DNA of 64,000 nt from CBDBBY01 sp965205055 (GCA_965205055.1 OZ242030.1:3968001-4032000); one strand, 5' to 3'. Positions 26,092 to 35,885 are shown, counted from the stretch's first letter. Notes: generated by a model not told the origin, from the letters alone. Numbers and translations are program-made.

Positions 26092-26807
26092 TCCGCGCCG
26101 AATCCGCAAGGCCGCAGCTGCCGACCGGATGTGCGGAAGCCGTCCGCCGTTCTGATCGTCGGAGTCGCGCAGGCGCGCGGACCGAAGCGGTCGCCGGCAT
26201 TATTCTCGCGGGCGGGATGTCGCGAAGAATGGGCGGCGGCGACAAGACGCAATTGAATGTCGGCGGGAAACCGCTGATCGCCCATGCGCTCGGACGGCTT
26301 CAATCCCAGGCGCGCAGGATTGCGATCAATTCGAACGGCGATCCGGAATGTTTCGCGCGATTTTCCCTGCCGGTGATCAAGGATTCAATTGAGGGACGGG
26401 CAGGTCCTTTGGCTGGGGTGCTGGCCGGCATGGATTGGGCCGCTGCGCAAGGTTGCAAGGCGGTCGTATCGATCGCCGGCGATACGCCGTTCTTTCCGCC
26501 GGACTTGACGGACCGGCTGGTCGAGGCCGCTCGGCTCTCTGACATCCCGATCATGATCGCTGCGTCGCGGAATTCGGAAAACGAACTGGTGCGCCATCCG
26601 ACCTTCGGCCTTTGGCCCGTGGGTTTGCGGGAAGATTTGAGGAAAGCGCTGGCCGGCGGCGTGCGCAAGGTCGTCGCGTGGGCGGACAAGCACGGAATTG
26701 AATCGGTTGAATTCGAGCGCGGACAAGTCGATCCGTTTTTCAACATAAACACTCGGGAAGATCTGGAGTTTGCAAGGGAACTGCTCGCACGGGGTGCTTG
26801 GCAATGA
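26088..26807 (+). CDS. mobA: Molybdenum cofactor guanylyltransferase
   Basis: Adds GMP to molybdopterin to make the guanine dinucleotide cofactor. The nucleotide-binding motif LAGGMSRRMGGGDK is at 40-53 and the downstream DTPFFPPDL and NTREDLEFA blocks fit the family. ATG 26088 overlaps the fdhD stop (ATGA). That start adds about 35 residues before the core compared with the usual protein of about 200, so translation might begin further in. Coupled to mobB by a second ATGA overlap. Confidence 0.93.
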   Translation: MIRAESARPQLPTGCAEAVRRSDRRSRAGARTEAVAGIILAGGMSRRMGGGDKTQLNVGGKPLIAHALGRLQSQARRIAINSNGDPECFARFSLPVIKDSIEGRAGPLAGVLAGMDWAAAQGCKAVVSIAGDTPFFPPDLTDRLVEAARLSDIPIMIAASRNSENELVRHPTFGLWPVGLREDLRKALAGGVRKVVAWADKHGIESVEFERGQVDPFFNINTREDLEFARELLARGAWQ

Positions 26808-27298
26808 AAGTTTTCGGCGTGGTCGGCTGGAAGAATTCCGGCAAGACCGGACTGGTCGTCAGGCTGGTCGAAGCGCTTGCCGCGCGCGGCCATTGCGTGT
26901 CGACAGTCAAGCACGCCCATCATGCTTTCGAGATCGACAAGCCGGGCAAGGACAGCCATCGCCACAGGAAGGCCGGCGCGAAAGAGGTGTTGCTAGCGTC
27001 ATCGCGCCGCTGGGCTTTGATGCATGAGCTCGGCGACGAGTCAGAGCCGTGCTTGGAGGATCTGTTGCGCAAGCTCGCGCCTTCCGACATCGTCATTGTG
27101 GAGGGCTTCAAGAGCGAACGGCACCCGAAGATCGAGGTCAGGCTGAAAGACGCGCCGGGCCCGGAGATTTCGATCTCGGATGCGACCATTGCCGCGATCG
27201 CCAGCGACTACGAGATTGAAGACCCGAAGCTTCCGGCATTCGATATTGACGACACCGGCGGGATTGCCGATTTCATAGTCGCACATGTCGGACTGTGA
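26804..27298 (+). CDS. mobB: Molybdopterin-guanine dinucleotide biosynthesis adaptor MobB
   Basis: A P-loop GTP-binding adaptor that assists MobA. The Walker A motif GWKNSGKT lies at residues 8-15, STVKHAHH and the later IVIVEGFKSERHPKIEV block are characteristic. 164 residues, normal length. ATG 26804 overlaps the mobA stop, and its own stop is overlapped by the moeA GTG. Confidence 0.94.
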   Translation: MKVFGVVGWKNSGKTGLVVRLVEALAARGHCVSTVKHAHHAFEIDKPGKDSHRHRKAGAKEVLLASSRRWALMHELGDESEPCLEDLLRKLAPSDIVIVEGFKSERHPKIEVRLKDAPGPEISISDATIAAIASDYEIEDPKLPAFDIDDTGGIADFIVAHVGL

Positions 27299-28626
27299 AT
27301 CGTCGTCCCGGCAGGGAGCATGCGGATTTGCCGAGTCCATTGAAAAACAACCCTGCCCAAGGATTGCGAATGGGGAACGAGAGGCTCAGGGACGATTGCT
27401 TCGCCTTGCCGCCCGGAGTTGATTGGACGCCGGTCGATGAAGCACTGGATCGGCTGAAATCCCGACTGTCTCCGGTCGTCGGCACCGAAAGATTGGCGGT
27501 TGCGGAATGCTCGGGCCGAATTCTGGCTCGACCTGCGATTGCGAACAGAGACAACCCGGCGGCAACCAATTCGGCTGTCGACGGATATGCATTCGCGTAC
27601 GTTCCGGTTGCGGGCGCAAATTGTCGGCTTGAACTTGCGGACGGGAAGTCGGCCGCCGGGAATCCGTATGCTGCCGAAGTGGAGCCCGGCGTCGCCGTGC
27701 GCGTCCTCACCGGAGGCAGGCTTCCGCCGGGAACGGACACTGTGGTTCTCGATGAAGCTGCGTCCGTTTCCGGTCGTCATGTCGAGTTCATGCCTCCGGC
27801 CAAGCAAGGCGCGAACGCGCGCCGCCGAGGCGAGGATTTCAAGGACGGCGAATTGATCCTCAAGGAAGGGCGTGTCGTTCTGCCTCAGGATCTTGCGGCG
27901 ATGTCGGCTGCGGGAATCGAATTCGCGGAAGTCAGGCGGCGTCTTCGCGTCGGCGTCCTCTCGACTGGAAGCGAACTGCGCCCGGTCGGATCGTCGATGA
28001 AGCCCGACCAGGTTTACGATGCGAACCGGCCAATGCTTCTTTCTCTGATCCAGCGCTGGGGCTTCGAGCCGGTGGATCTGGGCTGCTTGGGCGACGAAAG
28101 AAAGCCGATCAGATCGGCGCTGAACGACGGGTCGGGTCGGGTCGATGCCATGCTCACGACAGGCGGCGCATCGACCGGAGACGAAGACCATGTCTCTGCG
28201 CTGCTTTCGACCGAAGGCAAGCTGAATTTTTGGAGAATCGCCGTCAAGCCAGGACGCCCGCTCGCGATGGCATTGTGGAACGGAATTCCGATTTTCGGCT
28301 TGCCGGGGAATCCCGTGGCAGCGTTCGTTTGCGCATTGATTTTCGCCCGCCCGGCACTTCGCGTCATGGCCGGGGGCGAGTGGCATGTGCCTCGGGGGTT
28401 CCTCGTGCCCGCAGCATTCGACAAAAACAAAAAGGCCGGACGGCGCGAATTCTTGAGGGCGCGGCTGAACGGCGACTCCGAAGCGGAAGTGTTCCGTTCC
28501 GAGGGATCTGGGTTGACGACCGGATTGTCCTGGTCCGATGGCTTGGTGGAGCTGGAGGATGGCGCGGCGCGAATCAGGCGGGGGAGTCGCGTGCGCTACC
28601 TGCCGTATTCAAGTTTCGGCATTTGA
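27295..28626 (+). CDS. moeA: Molybdopterin molybdenumtransferase
   Basis: Inserts molybdate into adenylated molybdopterin. The 443-residue protein carries NSAVDGYAF (near residue 84), GELILKEG, LSTGSELRPVGSS, the MPT-binding block TTGGASTGDEDHV and GLPGNPVAAF. The GTG at 27295 overlaps the mobB stop (GTGA), which gives an N-terminal extension of about 25 residues; the internal ATG at 27370 is an alternative. It is the last gene of the molybdenum cofactor operon and converges with the next gene. Confidence 0.94.
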   Translation: MNRRPGREHADLPSPLKNNPAQGLRMGNERLRDDCFALPPGVDWTPVDEALDRLKSRLSPVVGTERLAVAECSGRILARPAIANRDNPAATNSAVDGYAFAYVPVAGANCRLELADGKSAAGNPYAAEVEPGVAVRVLTGGRLPPGTDTVVLDEAASVSGRHVEFMPPAKQGANARRRGEDFKDGELILKEGRVVLPQDLAAMSAAGIEFAEVRRRLRVGVLSTGSELRPVGSSMKPDQVYDANRPMLLSLIQRWGFEPVDLGCLGDERKPIRSALNDGSGRVDAMLTTGGASTGDEDHVSALLSTEGKLNFWRIAVKPGRPLAMALWNGIPIFGLPGNPVAAFVCALIFARPALRVMAGGEWHVPRGFLVPAAFDKNKKAGRREFLRARLNGDSEAEVFRSEGSGLTTGLSWSDGLVELEDGAARIRRGSRVRYLPYSSFGI

Positions 28627-28668
28627 CGGGACGGGGCTTGCTACGCGCCTTCTGCGGTTGTCGACGGT

Positions 28669-29655
28669 TCAGGAATCCGGCTGAATGTTTCCGAGCAGAA
28701 TGAAAGCGCGGATGGTTCTGCTGTTCGCGAAAGCTGCGACCTGATTGGCATCCGCGTCGCCGATTATGTCCATCATTTGATCATTCACCTGATCGACCAG
28801 ATTCTGCGCGCTTTCCCTGAATTGCCCATCCTGTTCGACAAGGTTGGCAACAAGTCCCAAAACGTCCGTTTCCGCGACCGCGCCAAGCGTCGCGATCTCG
28901 CTTTTGTTCGCGTTCGCGGCATGAAAACGCCAAACATCAGGCTGCGCGATGTCGAGCGTCAGATTGTCCACGAAAATATCGAGCGCAGAAAGCCGATGCA
29001 AAACGTCTTGCGATGCCTCAAGCAGCTTTGCGGTCGCTTCGTCGTCCATGGCGCGGTCAATGGCCTCGAAGCCTTCCGTGTCGTCTTCGTGGTCCGCGAA
29101 ACTCAATGCCCGGATCAAAGTATCGAGCGGCAGGCTCATGCGGGCTGCATATTCCGGTTCCGCGGCCTCCGGTTGCGCCTCGGATTCGGCATCGGAGGCC
29201 AAAGGCGTGTCAGGTTCGTAAGATTCCGTCGAAGGTTCGGTTTCAGCGGGCGGCTCGAATTCGGCATGCTCCTCGGTTTCGGCATGCGGGTGGATAGGTT
29301 CTTCTTGAAATGCGTCTTCTTCGCGCTGCGCCTCCGGCTGGAGACTTTCACGCAGCGAGTGCAGTTCGGAATGAAGCGCCCAGATGTGGTCGCGAGTGTT
29401 GCGCGATGACCCGAAATGCGCCGCGGCGAGCCAGATCAGCAAAATCGGACCGATCAGCGCCACCGCGCTGCGCAGCGTATCCGCATCAACATTCAGGTCG
29501 ATTGCTGTTTGGCTGGCGAAGAGGACGATGAACGCGAAGCCCGCCCACAGAGCGCTCAGTATGATCGCCAGCGATGTCACGATGGCATTTCTGAAGACCG
29601 AGCCGAATCCGACCCGGGCATGCGATTGGTGTGTTTCAGTTTGATCTTGTTTCAT
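28669..29655 (-). CDS. Membrane protein with acidic low-complexity linker
   Basis: A 328-residue protein of unknown function. Two membrane segments lie at about 20-48 and 62-80, followed by a Glu/Pro-rich acidic linker (about 105-175) and a helical soluble domain from MSLPLDTLIRALSFADHEDD onward. The overall plan resembles uncharacterised proteins of Rhodobacterales. ATG 29655. It lies 26 bases after greA on the same strand and may be co-transcribed with it. Confidence 0.75.
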   Translation of the reverse strand: MKQDQTETHQSHARVGFGSVFRNAIVTSLAIILSALWAGFAFIVLFASQTAIDLNVDADTLRSAVALIGPILLIWLAAAHFGSSRNTRDHIWALHSELHSLRESLQPEAQREEDAFQEEPIHPHAETEEHAEFEPPAETEPSTESYEPDTPLASDAESEAQPEAAEPEYAARMSLPLDTLIRALSFADHEDDTEGFEAIDRAMDDEATAKLLEASQDVLHRLSALDIFVDNLTLDIAQPDVWRFHAANANKSEIATLGAVAETDVLGLVANLVEQDGQFRESAQNLVDQVNDQMMDIIGDADANQVAAFANSRTIRAFILLGNIQPDS

Positions 29656-29681
29656 CGTCCGTCGCTCGGGTTTGCAATGCT

Positions 29682-30194
29682 TCAGATGTATTCGACCTGC
29701 AATATCGTATAGCTTCGAACGCCGCCGGGCACCCTGACTTCGAAGTAATCATCGACATCCTTGCCGATCATTGCCCGCGCCAACGGAGAATGCAAATTGA
29801 TGAGTCCATTTTCGATATTGGCCTCAGCTTCGCTGACGATCTGGTAGGTGACCTTCTTGCCGGTCTCGTCATTCTCGATCGTGACGGTCGCGCCGAATTT
29901 GATCGGGCCGCTCAGCTTGGAGACGTCGACGACTTCCGCGCGACCGATGATCGCGCTTAGCTTCTTGATGCGCCCCTCTGTCATGCTTTGCTGTTCACGG
30001 GCCGCATGGTATTCCGCATTCTCGGAGAGGTCGCCGTGACTCCGGGCTTCGGCGATCGCTTGGATAATCCCGGGTCTCACGACGCTTTTCAAATGCCTGA
30101 GTTCTCCGTCGATCTCTTTGAAGCCTGTGGCGGTCATCAGAATTTTGTTCGCTGAATCCGCGCTCAGCCCGGAACTGGCTGCATCAACCGCCAT
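29682..30194 (-). CDS. greA: Transcription elongation factor GreA
   Basis: Rescues backtracked RNA polymerase by stimulating transcript cleavage. The N-terminal coiled coil holds the family block ARSHGDLSENAEYHAAREQQ with the two acidic tip residues, and the C-terminal FKBP-like domain follows (GATVTIENDETGKKVTYQIV, SPLARAMIGK). The frame starts at ATG 30194, giving about 19 residues before the usual N-terminus (MTATGFKEID). The inner ATG at 30137 lacks a ribosome site, so the start is unsettled. Confidence 0.94.
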   Translation of the reverse strand: MAVDAASSGLSADSANKILMTATGFKEIDGELRHLKSVVRPGIIQAIAEARSHGDLSENAEYHAAREQQSMTEGRIKKLSAIIGRAEVVDVSKLSGPIKFGATVTIENDETGKKVTYQIVSEAEANIENGLINLHSPLARAMIGKDVDDYFEVRVPGGVRSYTILQVEYI

Positions 30195-30310
30195 TTACGA
30201 AGATCCCGTTGCCATATCATACTCCTTCGGCCGCCGGACGTCGGGCCGCCGTTTCAACATCGCGGCATTTAATGATTCTAATTCGCAGCAAGTCAATAGG
30301 ACCCGAGGCT

Positions 30311-30342
30311 GCCGAATTCGTCGTTGCATAAATGAATTCGGC
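30311..30342. other. Perfect 9-bp inverted repeat between greA and ETF-QO
   Basis: GCCGAATTC and GAATTCGGC separated by 14 bases, in the divergent region between greA and the ETF-QO gene. It could be an operator or a hairpin; no U-run follows. Confidence 0.5.
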
Positions 30343-30445
30343 GCTCCGCATGCTCGTGGCGGCGGCTCCCGCGATTGACGGTTGATCAATCAATCAGATA
30401 TTCCGTTGTCCAAGAAGGGTCCGAGAGGATGCGAAAGGATTTGAC

Positions 30446-32176
30446 ATGACGTCTGCCGAACGGGAAGCGATGGAGTTCGACGTTGTGATCGTCGGCGCGG
30501 GTCCAGCGGGCCTGTCGGCCGCGATACGGTTGAAGCAACTGAACGCCGACCTCGAGGTTTGCGTTCTTGAAAAAGGATCGGAAGTCGGCGCCCATATCCT
30601 TTCCGGCGCGGTGCTGGACCCGGTCGGATTGGATGCGCTGCTCCCGAAGTGGCGCGAAGGCGACTCGCCGGTCCGGGTTCCGGTCACCGACGACAGTTTC
30701 TATCTGCTCGGTCCCGCCGGGCAGATCCGCATTCCCAATTTCCCGATGCCTCCTTTGATGAGCAACCACGGCTGCTTCGTGGTTTCCATGGCGAACGTCT
30801 GCCGGTGGCTCGCGGAACGGGCGGAAGAGATGGAAGTCGAAATCTATCCGGGAATGTCCTGCTCCGAATTGGTCTTCGGCGAAGGCGGAGAGTTGGCCGG
30901 CGTCGTGGCGGGCGAATTCGGATTGGTCCGCGACCGCGTCGATCCCGACGATCGCGATCCCGGACCGCGCGGTAGCGTCGTGGCGGACGAGTTCGGACCG
31001 GGCCGCGACGGCACGCCGGGGCGGTCGTACGAGCCCGGCATGGAGGTGCGCGGCAAGTACGTGCTCCTTTGCGAAGGCGCGCGAGGATCGCTCACCAAGA
31101 AGGCCATAGCGAAATTCGGATTGGCCGACGATTCCGACGCGCCGAAATTCGGTCTTGGGATGAAAGAGATCTGGGACATCGATCCGGAGAAGCACAAGCC
31201 GGGAAAAGTCGTCCACACGGCAGGATGGCCGCTCGGCTCCAATGCGGGCGGCGGATCGTTCGTCTACCACATGGAGAACAATCAAATCAGCATCGGCTTC
31301 GTCGTGCATTTGAATTACGCGAACCCTCATCTCTACCCCTACATGGAGTTCCAGCGATTCAAGCATCACCCGTTGATCGCCGACCTGTTGGAAGGCGGAC
31401 GGAGAGTCGCCTACGGAGCCCGGGCGATCACGGAAGGCGGGTGGCAGTCGATTCCGAAACTTGCATTCCCCGGAGGGGTCTTGGCCGGCTGCGCCGCCGG
31501 GCTCGTCAACGTTCCGCGCATAAAGGGAAATCACAACGCCATGCTGAGCGGGATCGCAGCCGCGGAAGCGGCTTGCGCCGCGATCGCGGACGGCCGTTCT
31601 GGCGATGAACTGACGGAATATGAAAACGCTGTGCGCGGCGGCGTGATCGGAGCGGATCTCAAGCGGGTGCGGAACGTCAAGCCGCTCTGGTCCAACAGAG
31701 GTTTCGCGGCTTCGTTCGTTTTGGGCGGCTTCGACATGTGGGTCGCGAATTTGACCGGCTGGAATCCCCTTGGAACGATGAAGCACGGAAAGACCGATGC
31801 GGAATGCACTGCGGACGCCGCGGACTGCGAGTCCATCGACTATCCGAAGCCTGACGGGGTTCTGAGCTTCGAGAGGCTCACGAATGTGGCCTACTCCGGA
31901 ACCAATCACGACGAAAGCCAGCCGACGCATCTTCACCTGTTCGATCCGAAAGTGCCGGTTGCCGAAAACTTGCCGAGATACGCCGAGCCGGCGCAGCGAT
32001 ATTGTCCCGCTGGAGTATACGAAATCGTCGAGGGAAATGACGACACCGGCCCGCAATTCACGATCAACGCCGTGAACTGCGTCCACTGCAAGACTTGCGA
32101 CATCAAGGATCCGGCGCAGAACATCGAGTGGCGCACGCCCCAAGGCGGCGACGGTCCGACATATCCCAACATGTGA
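30446..32176 (+). CDS. Electron transfer flavoprotein-ubiquinone oxidoreductase
   Basis: A 576-residue inner-membrane flavoprotein that passes electrons from ETF (from fatty acid, amino acid or methylamine oxidation) to ubiquinone. FAD-binding GAGPAGLSAAIRLKQ lies near the N-terminus, and the C-terminal 4Fe-4S ligands are in CPAGVYE and CVHCKTCDIKDP. Between residues about 150 and 200 there is an extra stretch in which the segment VVAGEFG...RD is repeated in changed form as VVADEFGPGRDG, 25 residues later, an in-frame duplication that homologues I remember do not show. ATG 30446. Confidence 0.95.
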   Translation: MTSAEREAMEFDVVIVGAGPAGLSAAIRLKQLNADLEVCVLEKGSEVGAHILSGAVLDPVGLDALLPKWREGDSPVRVPVTDDSFYLLGPAGQIRIPNFPMPPLMSNHGCFVVSMANVCRWLAERAEEMEVEIYPGMSCSELVFGEGGELAGVVAGEFGLVRDRVDPDDRDPGPRGSVVADEFGPGRDGTPGRSYEPGMEVRGKYVLLCEGARGSLTKKAIAKFGLADDSDAPKFGLGMKEIWDIDPEKHKPGKVVHTAGWPLGSNAGGGSFVYHMENNQISIGFVVHLNYANPHLYPYMEFQRFKHHPLIADLLEGGRRVAYGARAITEGGWQSIPKLAFPGGVLAGCAAGLVNVPRIKGNHNAMLSGIAAAEAACAAIADGRSGDELTEYENAVRGGVIGADLKRVRNVKPLWSNRGFAASFVLGGFDMWVANLTGWNPLGTMKHGKTDAECTADAADCESIDYPKPDGVLSFERLTNVAYSGTNHDESQPTHLHLFDPKVPVAENLPRYAEPAQRYCPAGVYEIVEGNDDTGPQFTINAVNCVHCKTCDIKDPAQNIEWRTPQGGDGPTYPNM

Positions 32177-32275
32177 TCGGGGCGCGTAAGGCCGGCTTCG
32201 TACACATTTCGGTTAGGAAGTTGCGGTCGGAGCAAGCCCGCAATAGAACCTTCGCGGCCAATGGAGGATATCTTG

Positions 32276-34003
32276 TTGTTCAGCGCACATCCAATGCGAG
32301 CATCGGCGCTGCTGGTATCAGCGACCGTACTGATTTTTGCCTCGGCGGCCGCCGAAGAACCGAATCTCGGCGCTTATCTGAAAGCGAGATATTCGGCTTC
32401 CGCAGGCGACTACATTCAGTCTTCGCAATATTTCGAGGAAGCCATCGAGGCGGATCCGAACAACTTCGACCTGCTTGCCGCCGCCCATCAGGTTTTCGTC
32501 ATCGCCGGAGAATTCGATCAGGCGGTCGCCGCCGCTCGAAGCTTGAACGAAAACGGCGCGACCGGTCCGTTTCTGTGGCTGACGCTCATCGTCGACGAGG
32601 CGCGCGCCGGGGATTTTGAGTCTGCATTGGAACTGCACCAGGCCGCAATGTTCGGCAACCTGTTTCTTGGGGACCTGTTCCGGGGATGGCTCCACGTAGG
32701 CGCGGGCAACACGGACGCGGCTCTCGAGATTTTCGGCAAAGAGTTCGAGCAGGAATACCTCGCGGAAATCATGAATTTCCATCGCGGGCTGGCGCAGTTC
32801 GCGGCCGGCGATGTTGAACCGGCCGCGAAAACATTCGAAGCAATTGAGTTGGATCCGTCGACGTTCTCGGATGAATTCTACATTCAGTACGCCAAAGTTT
32901 TTGCGCGGCAGGGCGATCTCGAGGCCGCCGAACGGCTGCTTTCGAGAGGAATAGCCGGGACATCCGGCTTCGTGCAGGAATTGAACAGCGCGCATCTGAA
33001 CGAGCTTGAGGAGCTCGAACGCTTCGCGGGCGATCTTGAGTATAAGCCGGAAGATGGATTGGTCGAGGCGATCACCATGTTCGCTCGACTGCTCGCGTCC
33101 GACGACGAAGTCGCTTACACCCAGCCGGCTTTGGTCATGAGGTTCGCGGAGATGGTCGACCGCGAGGATTCGGCCGTAAAGTTCCGCGCCGCGCAATATT
33201 TGGAAGCGGCCCGAAGCTACGCTCTCGCGGCCAAGGTCTACGAAAGCGTTGGCCAGGACGACCCATTGAGCCTTTCTGCGGGAATCGGGCGCGCCGAAGC
33301 GCTTTACGGAGCGGGCGAAATTGAAGCCGCGATCACGGTCCTCGAGTTGCTCGCACCGAAGTTTCCGGACACCGAACGAATTCCTGTCGCGCTCGGAAAT
33401 ATCTATCGCTACGAATCCCGCTACGCCGAAGCTGTCGAAGCTTACGACGATGCGCTTGCCAGATCGCCCGAACGCACCGCCGAAAACGCGAATACATTTT
33501 TTTACAGAGGGATGTCGCTTGAACGCTTGGAAAGATGGGAGGAAGCCAAGGCCGACCTGAATGTGGCGCGCGAATTGTCAGAAGGGCTGACCTCGTATCC
33601 TTACATATTGAACTATCTAGGTTATTCGATGCTGATGGAGGACGACGACATCGCCGAGGCGGAAGCGATGATACGCATCGCGGTCGAAGCCGAGCCCGAA
33701 AACGGGGCTTTCGTGGATTCGCTCGGCTGGGCTCTCTACTTGCTCGGACGATACGATGAAGCCCTTGTCGAGCTGGAGAAAGCCTTGAAGCTCGAGCCTA
33801 CTGAACCTGAAATCATCGAGCATCTGGGAGACGTCTACTGGCAGGTCGGCAGACGGCGGGATGCGGAATTCCAATGGCGCCGGGCTTTGTCGTTCGATCC
33901 CGACGACGAATACAAGGAGCGGATCGGGCGCAAGCTCGAGGTCGGTCTGGACGCCGCGCGGGCGGAGACCGCTGAATCGTCCGGCGAAGCGGCCGCGAAT
34001 TGA
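32276..34003 (+). CDS. Secreted or anchored TPR-repeat protein
   Basis: About 575 residues with an N-terminal hydrophobic signal (ALLVSATVLIFASAAA) followed by about ten tetratricopeptide repeats, including FVDSLGWALYLLGRYDEAL and PEIIEHLGDVYWQVG. Proteins of this form act as periplasmic or membrane scaffolds, some for outer-membrane or cell-wall assembly. Partner unknown. Start: a GGAGG at 32263 is best spaced for TTG 32276 or 32273, while the ATG at 32261 would contain the GGAGG, and ATG 32294 has none. Its stop lies two bases before the ispE start. Confidence 0.85.
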   Translation: MFSAHPMRASALLVSATVLIFASAAAEEPNLGAYLKARYSASAGDYIQSSQYFEEAIEADPNNFDLLAAAHQVFVIAGEFDQAVAAARSLNENGATGPFLWLTLIVDEARAGDFESALELHQAAMFGNLFLGDLFRGWLHVGAGNTDAALEIFGKEFEQEYLAEIMNFHRGLAQFAAGDVEPAAKTFEAIELDPSTFSDEFYIQYAKVFARQGDLEAAERLLSRGIAGTSGFVQELNSAHLNELEELERFAGDLEYKPEDGLVEAITMFARLLASDDEVAYTQPALVMRFAEMVDREDSAVKFRAAQYLEAARSYALAAKVYESVGQDDPLSLSAGIGRAEALYGAGEIEAAITVLELLAPKFPDTERIPVALGNIYRYESRYAEAVEAYDDALARSPERTAENANTFFYRGMSLERLERWEEAKADLNVARELSEGLTSYPYILNYLGYSMLMEDDDIAEAEAMIRIAVEAEPENGAFVDSLGWALYLLGRYDEALVELEKALKLEPTEPEIIEHLGDVYWQVGRRRDAEFQWRRALSFDPDDEYKERIGRKLEVGLDAARAETAESSGEAAAN

Positions 34004-34004
34004 A

Positions 34005-34823
34005 TTGATCGCTCGGGCCAAGGTCAATCTGGCGCTCCATTCCGTCGGACGCACGACCCGCGGCCGCCATTTGCTGGACAGCATCGTCTCATTCGCGAAA
34101 TTCGGAGATTCGGTCGAAGTCGAAAGCGACTGCGGACGAATTTTGAATGTGACCGGCCCTATGGCTTCGTCCGTTCCGAAAGGGTCTTCGAACTTGGCGC
34201 TGCGCGCCGCCGAGCTTTTTGACCGCTCCGACGGATATCGCATCTCATTGGTGAAACGCATCCCGGTCGCGGCCGGACTTGGCGGAGGCTCCGCCGACGC
34301 GGCAGCCGTCCTTTGCTCCTTGTCGCGCTTGCGGGAAAGCCCGCTGCCGAGCTCCGATGAAATCATGAATTTGGGATCCGACATTCCGGTCTGTCTCTTC
34401 GGCAGGAATGCGAGGGTCCAGGGCGAGGGAGAGCAGGTTCTCCCTTTGGACCGGCTGCCGAGCTTTCCGATCATTCTGGTCAGCCCGGGAGTTCCGCTTT
34501 CCACGAAAGATGTGTTCGCCGCATTGGAAAATTCCGTCAATCCGCCTCTTGAGCGGCTTCCGCGAGACGGATCCAGGGACACATGGCTGTCTTGGCTGGC
34601 AAGGCAGAGGAACGATCTGGAATCGGCGGCGCTAAATCTGCTGCCTGCCGTCGGCTGCGTGCTCAGCGGAATTCGCGACCGTGCGGGCTGTCGGCTGGCC
34701 CGCATGTCGGGATCGGGCGCGACGTGCTTCGGGATATTCGAAACCGGCGATCAAGCTCGTGCGGCGGCTGAAGATATCCGCGCTCTGAATCCCGGATGGT
34801 GGGTTGTCGCGACGGAGACCTGA
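34005..34823 (+). CDS. ispE: 4-diphosphocytidyl-2-C-methyl-D-erythritol kinase
   Basis: GHMP-family kinase of the methylerythritol phosphate route to isoprenoids. ARAKVNLALHSVG at the N-terminus and the ATP loop PVAAGLGGGSADAAA are clear; LARMSGSGATCFGIF is motif 3. 272 residues from TTG 34005, the only reasonable start near the family N-terminus; a longer frame overlaps the TPR gene in another frame. The usual DGYH after the substrate-side GRR is replaced by RTTRGRHLLDS, which departs from the common pattern. Immediately downstream of the TPR gene and convergent with the polyprenyl synthase gene. Confidence 0.9.
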   Translation: MIARAKVNLALHSVGRTTRGRHLLDSIVSFAKFGDSVEVESDCGRILNVTGPMASSVPKGSSNLALRAAELFDRSDGYRISLVKRIPVAAGLGGGSADAAAVLCSLSRLRESPLPSSDEIMNLGSDIPVCLFGRNARVQGEGEQVLPLDRLPSFPIILVSPGVPLSTKDVFAALENSVNPPLERLPRDGSRDTWLSWLARQRNDLESAALNLLPAVGCVLSGIRDRAGCRLARMSGSGATCFGIFETGDQARAAAEDIRALNPGWWVVATET

Positions 34824-34828
34824 GCGGT

Positions 34829-35821
34829 TCACGCCTCGCGCGATACCGTGAACGCGGCGAGATCTTTCAGCATGCTCCGATAGGGGGTCGTCGGCAGAGG
34901 CTCCAGCGCCTCGCATGCCGCATTCGACCAGCTCAGTGCGTCCGCCCGGGCCGCGTCGATGCTGCCGCTGCGCGCGAGAAACGATCGGGCGCGCTCGAAA
35001 TCCCCGTCGTCCTGCTCGCCGCGCCTGATCGTTCGATCCCAGAAATCGCGCTCCTCGGCGTCAGCTTTGGCGATGGACTTTATGACGGGAAGCGTGATTT
35101 TCCGCTCGCGGAAATCATCCCCGACATTCTTGCCCAAGGATTCGGCCGATCCCGAGTAATCGAGGAAATCGTCCGCGATCTGAAACGCGATTCCAAGAGA
35201 AGCTCCATAAGCTCCCAAGGCTTCCACCTCGTCGCGGTTTCCTCCGGCCACCAAGGCGCCCGAACGAGCTGCCGCCATGAAAAGGGCCGCGGTTTTGCCG
35301 TTGATGATTTTGAGATAGTGCTCCTCGCCGACGCGAATGTCGCGTTCTGCCGCCAGCTGCATGACTTCCGCTTCCGCGATCGTGGCGGATGCGTCCGCCA
35401 GCACGGTCAAGGCTGCTTGGCTCCCGGTCTTGACCATGAGTTGGAACGAGCGAGCGAAAAAATAATCGCCGACCAGAACGGACGATTTGTTGTCCCAAAG
35501 CAGGTTCGCCGTCGGCCGCCCGCGCCGTTGCGAGCTCTCGTCGACGACGTCGTCGTGAAGAAGCGTGGCCGTGTGGATGAATTCGACCGCCGTCGCGAGC
35601 AGGACGTGATCGCCTCCCGAATAGCCGAGCAGCCTCGCGGCGGCCAAAGCGAGCAGCGGGCGGATGCGTTTCCCGCCCGAGCCGAAGATGTGGTCGCCGA
35701 TTCGCCCGATCCGTTCCGCGTGAAGCGAATCCGCACGCTCCCGGATCAGCCCCTCGACTTCGTCAAGATCGCCCTTAAGCGCTTGGGAGAGTACTGCAAG
35801 TGGATCTGACGGATTGCGCAT
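34829..35821 (-). CDS. ispB: Long-chain polyprenyl diphosphate synthase
   Basis: Trans-isoprenyl diphosphate synthase that makes the octa- to decaprenyl side chain of ubiquinone. Both aspartate motifs are visible: LLHDDVVDESSQRRG and QIADDFLDYSGS. 330 residues is the normal length. The chain length, and hence octaprenyl against decaprenyl, cannot be fixed from the sequence by eye. ATG 35821; it is divergent from the DUF2007 gene and convergent with ispE, with five bases between stops. Confidence 0.93.
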   Translation of the reverse strand: MRNPSDPLAVLSQALKGDLDEVEGLIRERADSLHAERIGRIGDHIFGSGGKRIRPLLALAAARLLGYSGGDHVLLATAVEFIHTATLLHDDVVDESSQRRGRPTANLLWDNKSSVLVGDYFFARSFQLMVKTGSQAALTVLADASATIAEAEVMQLAAERDIRVGEEHYLKIINGKTAALFMAAARSGALVAGGNRDEVEALGAYGASLGIAFQIADDFLDYSGSAESLGKNVGDDFRERKITLPVIKSIAKADAEERDFWDRTIRRGEQDDGDFERARSFLARSGSIDAARADALSWSNAACEALEPLPTTPYRSMLKDLAAFTVSREA

Positions 35822-35885
35822 CTTGCTCGCGGTCGGCAGTCTGCCATTCTCGACAAAAGGCGGCTGCGGCTGTTAGGGGACGGGA

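Noticed and set aside
30386..32143. 585-codon minus-strand frame opposite ETF-QO
   Set aside because: It is a shadow of a certain gene with low-quality composition and no start context.
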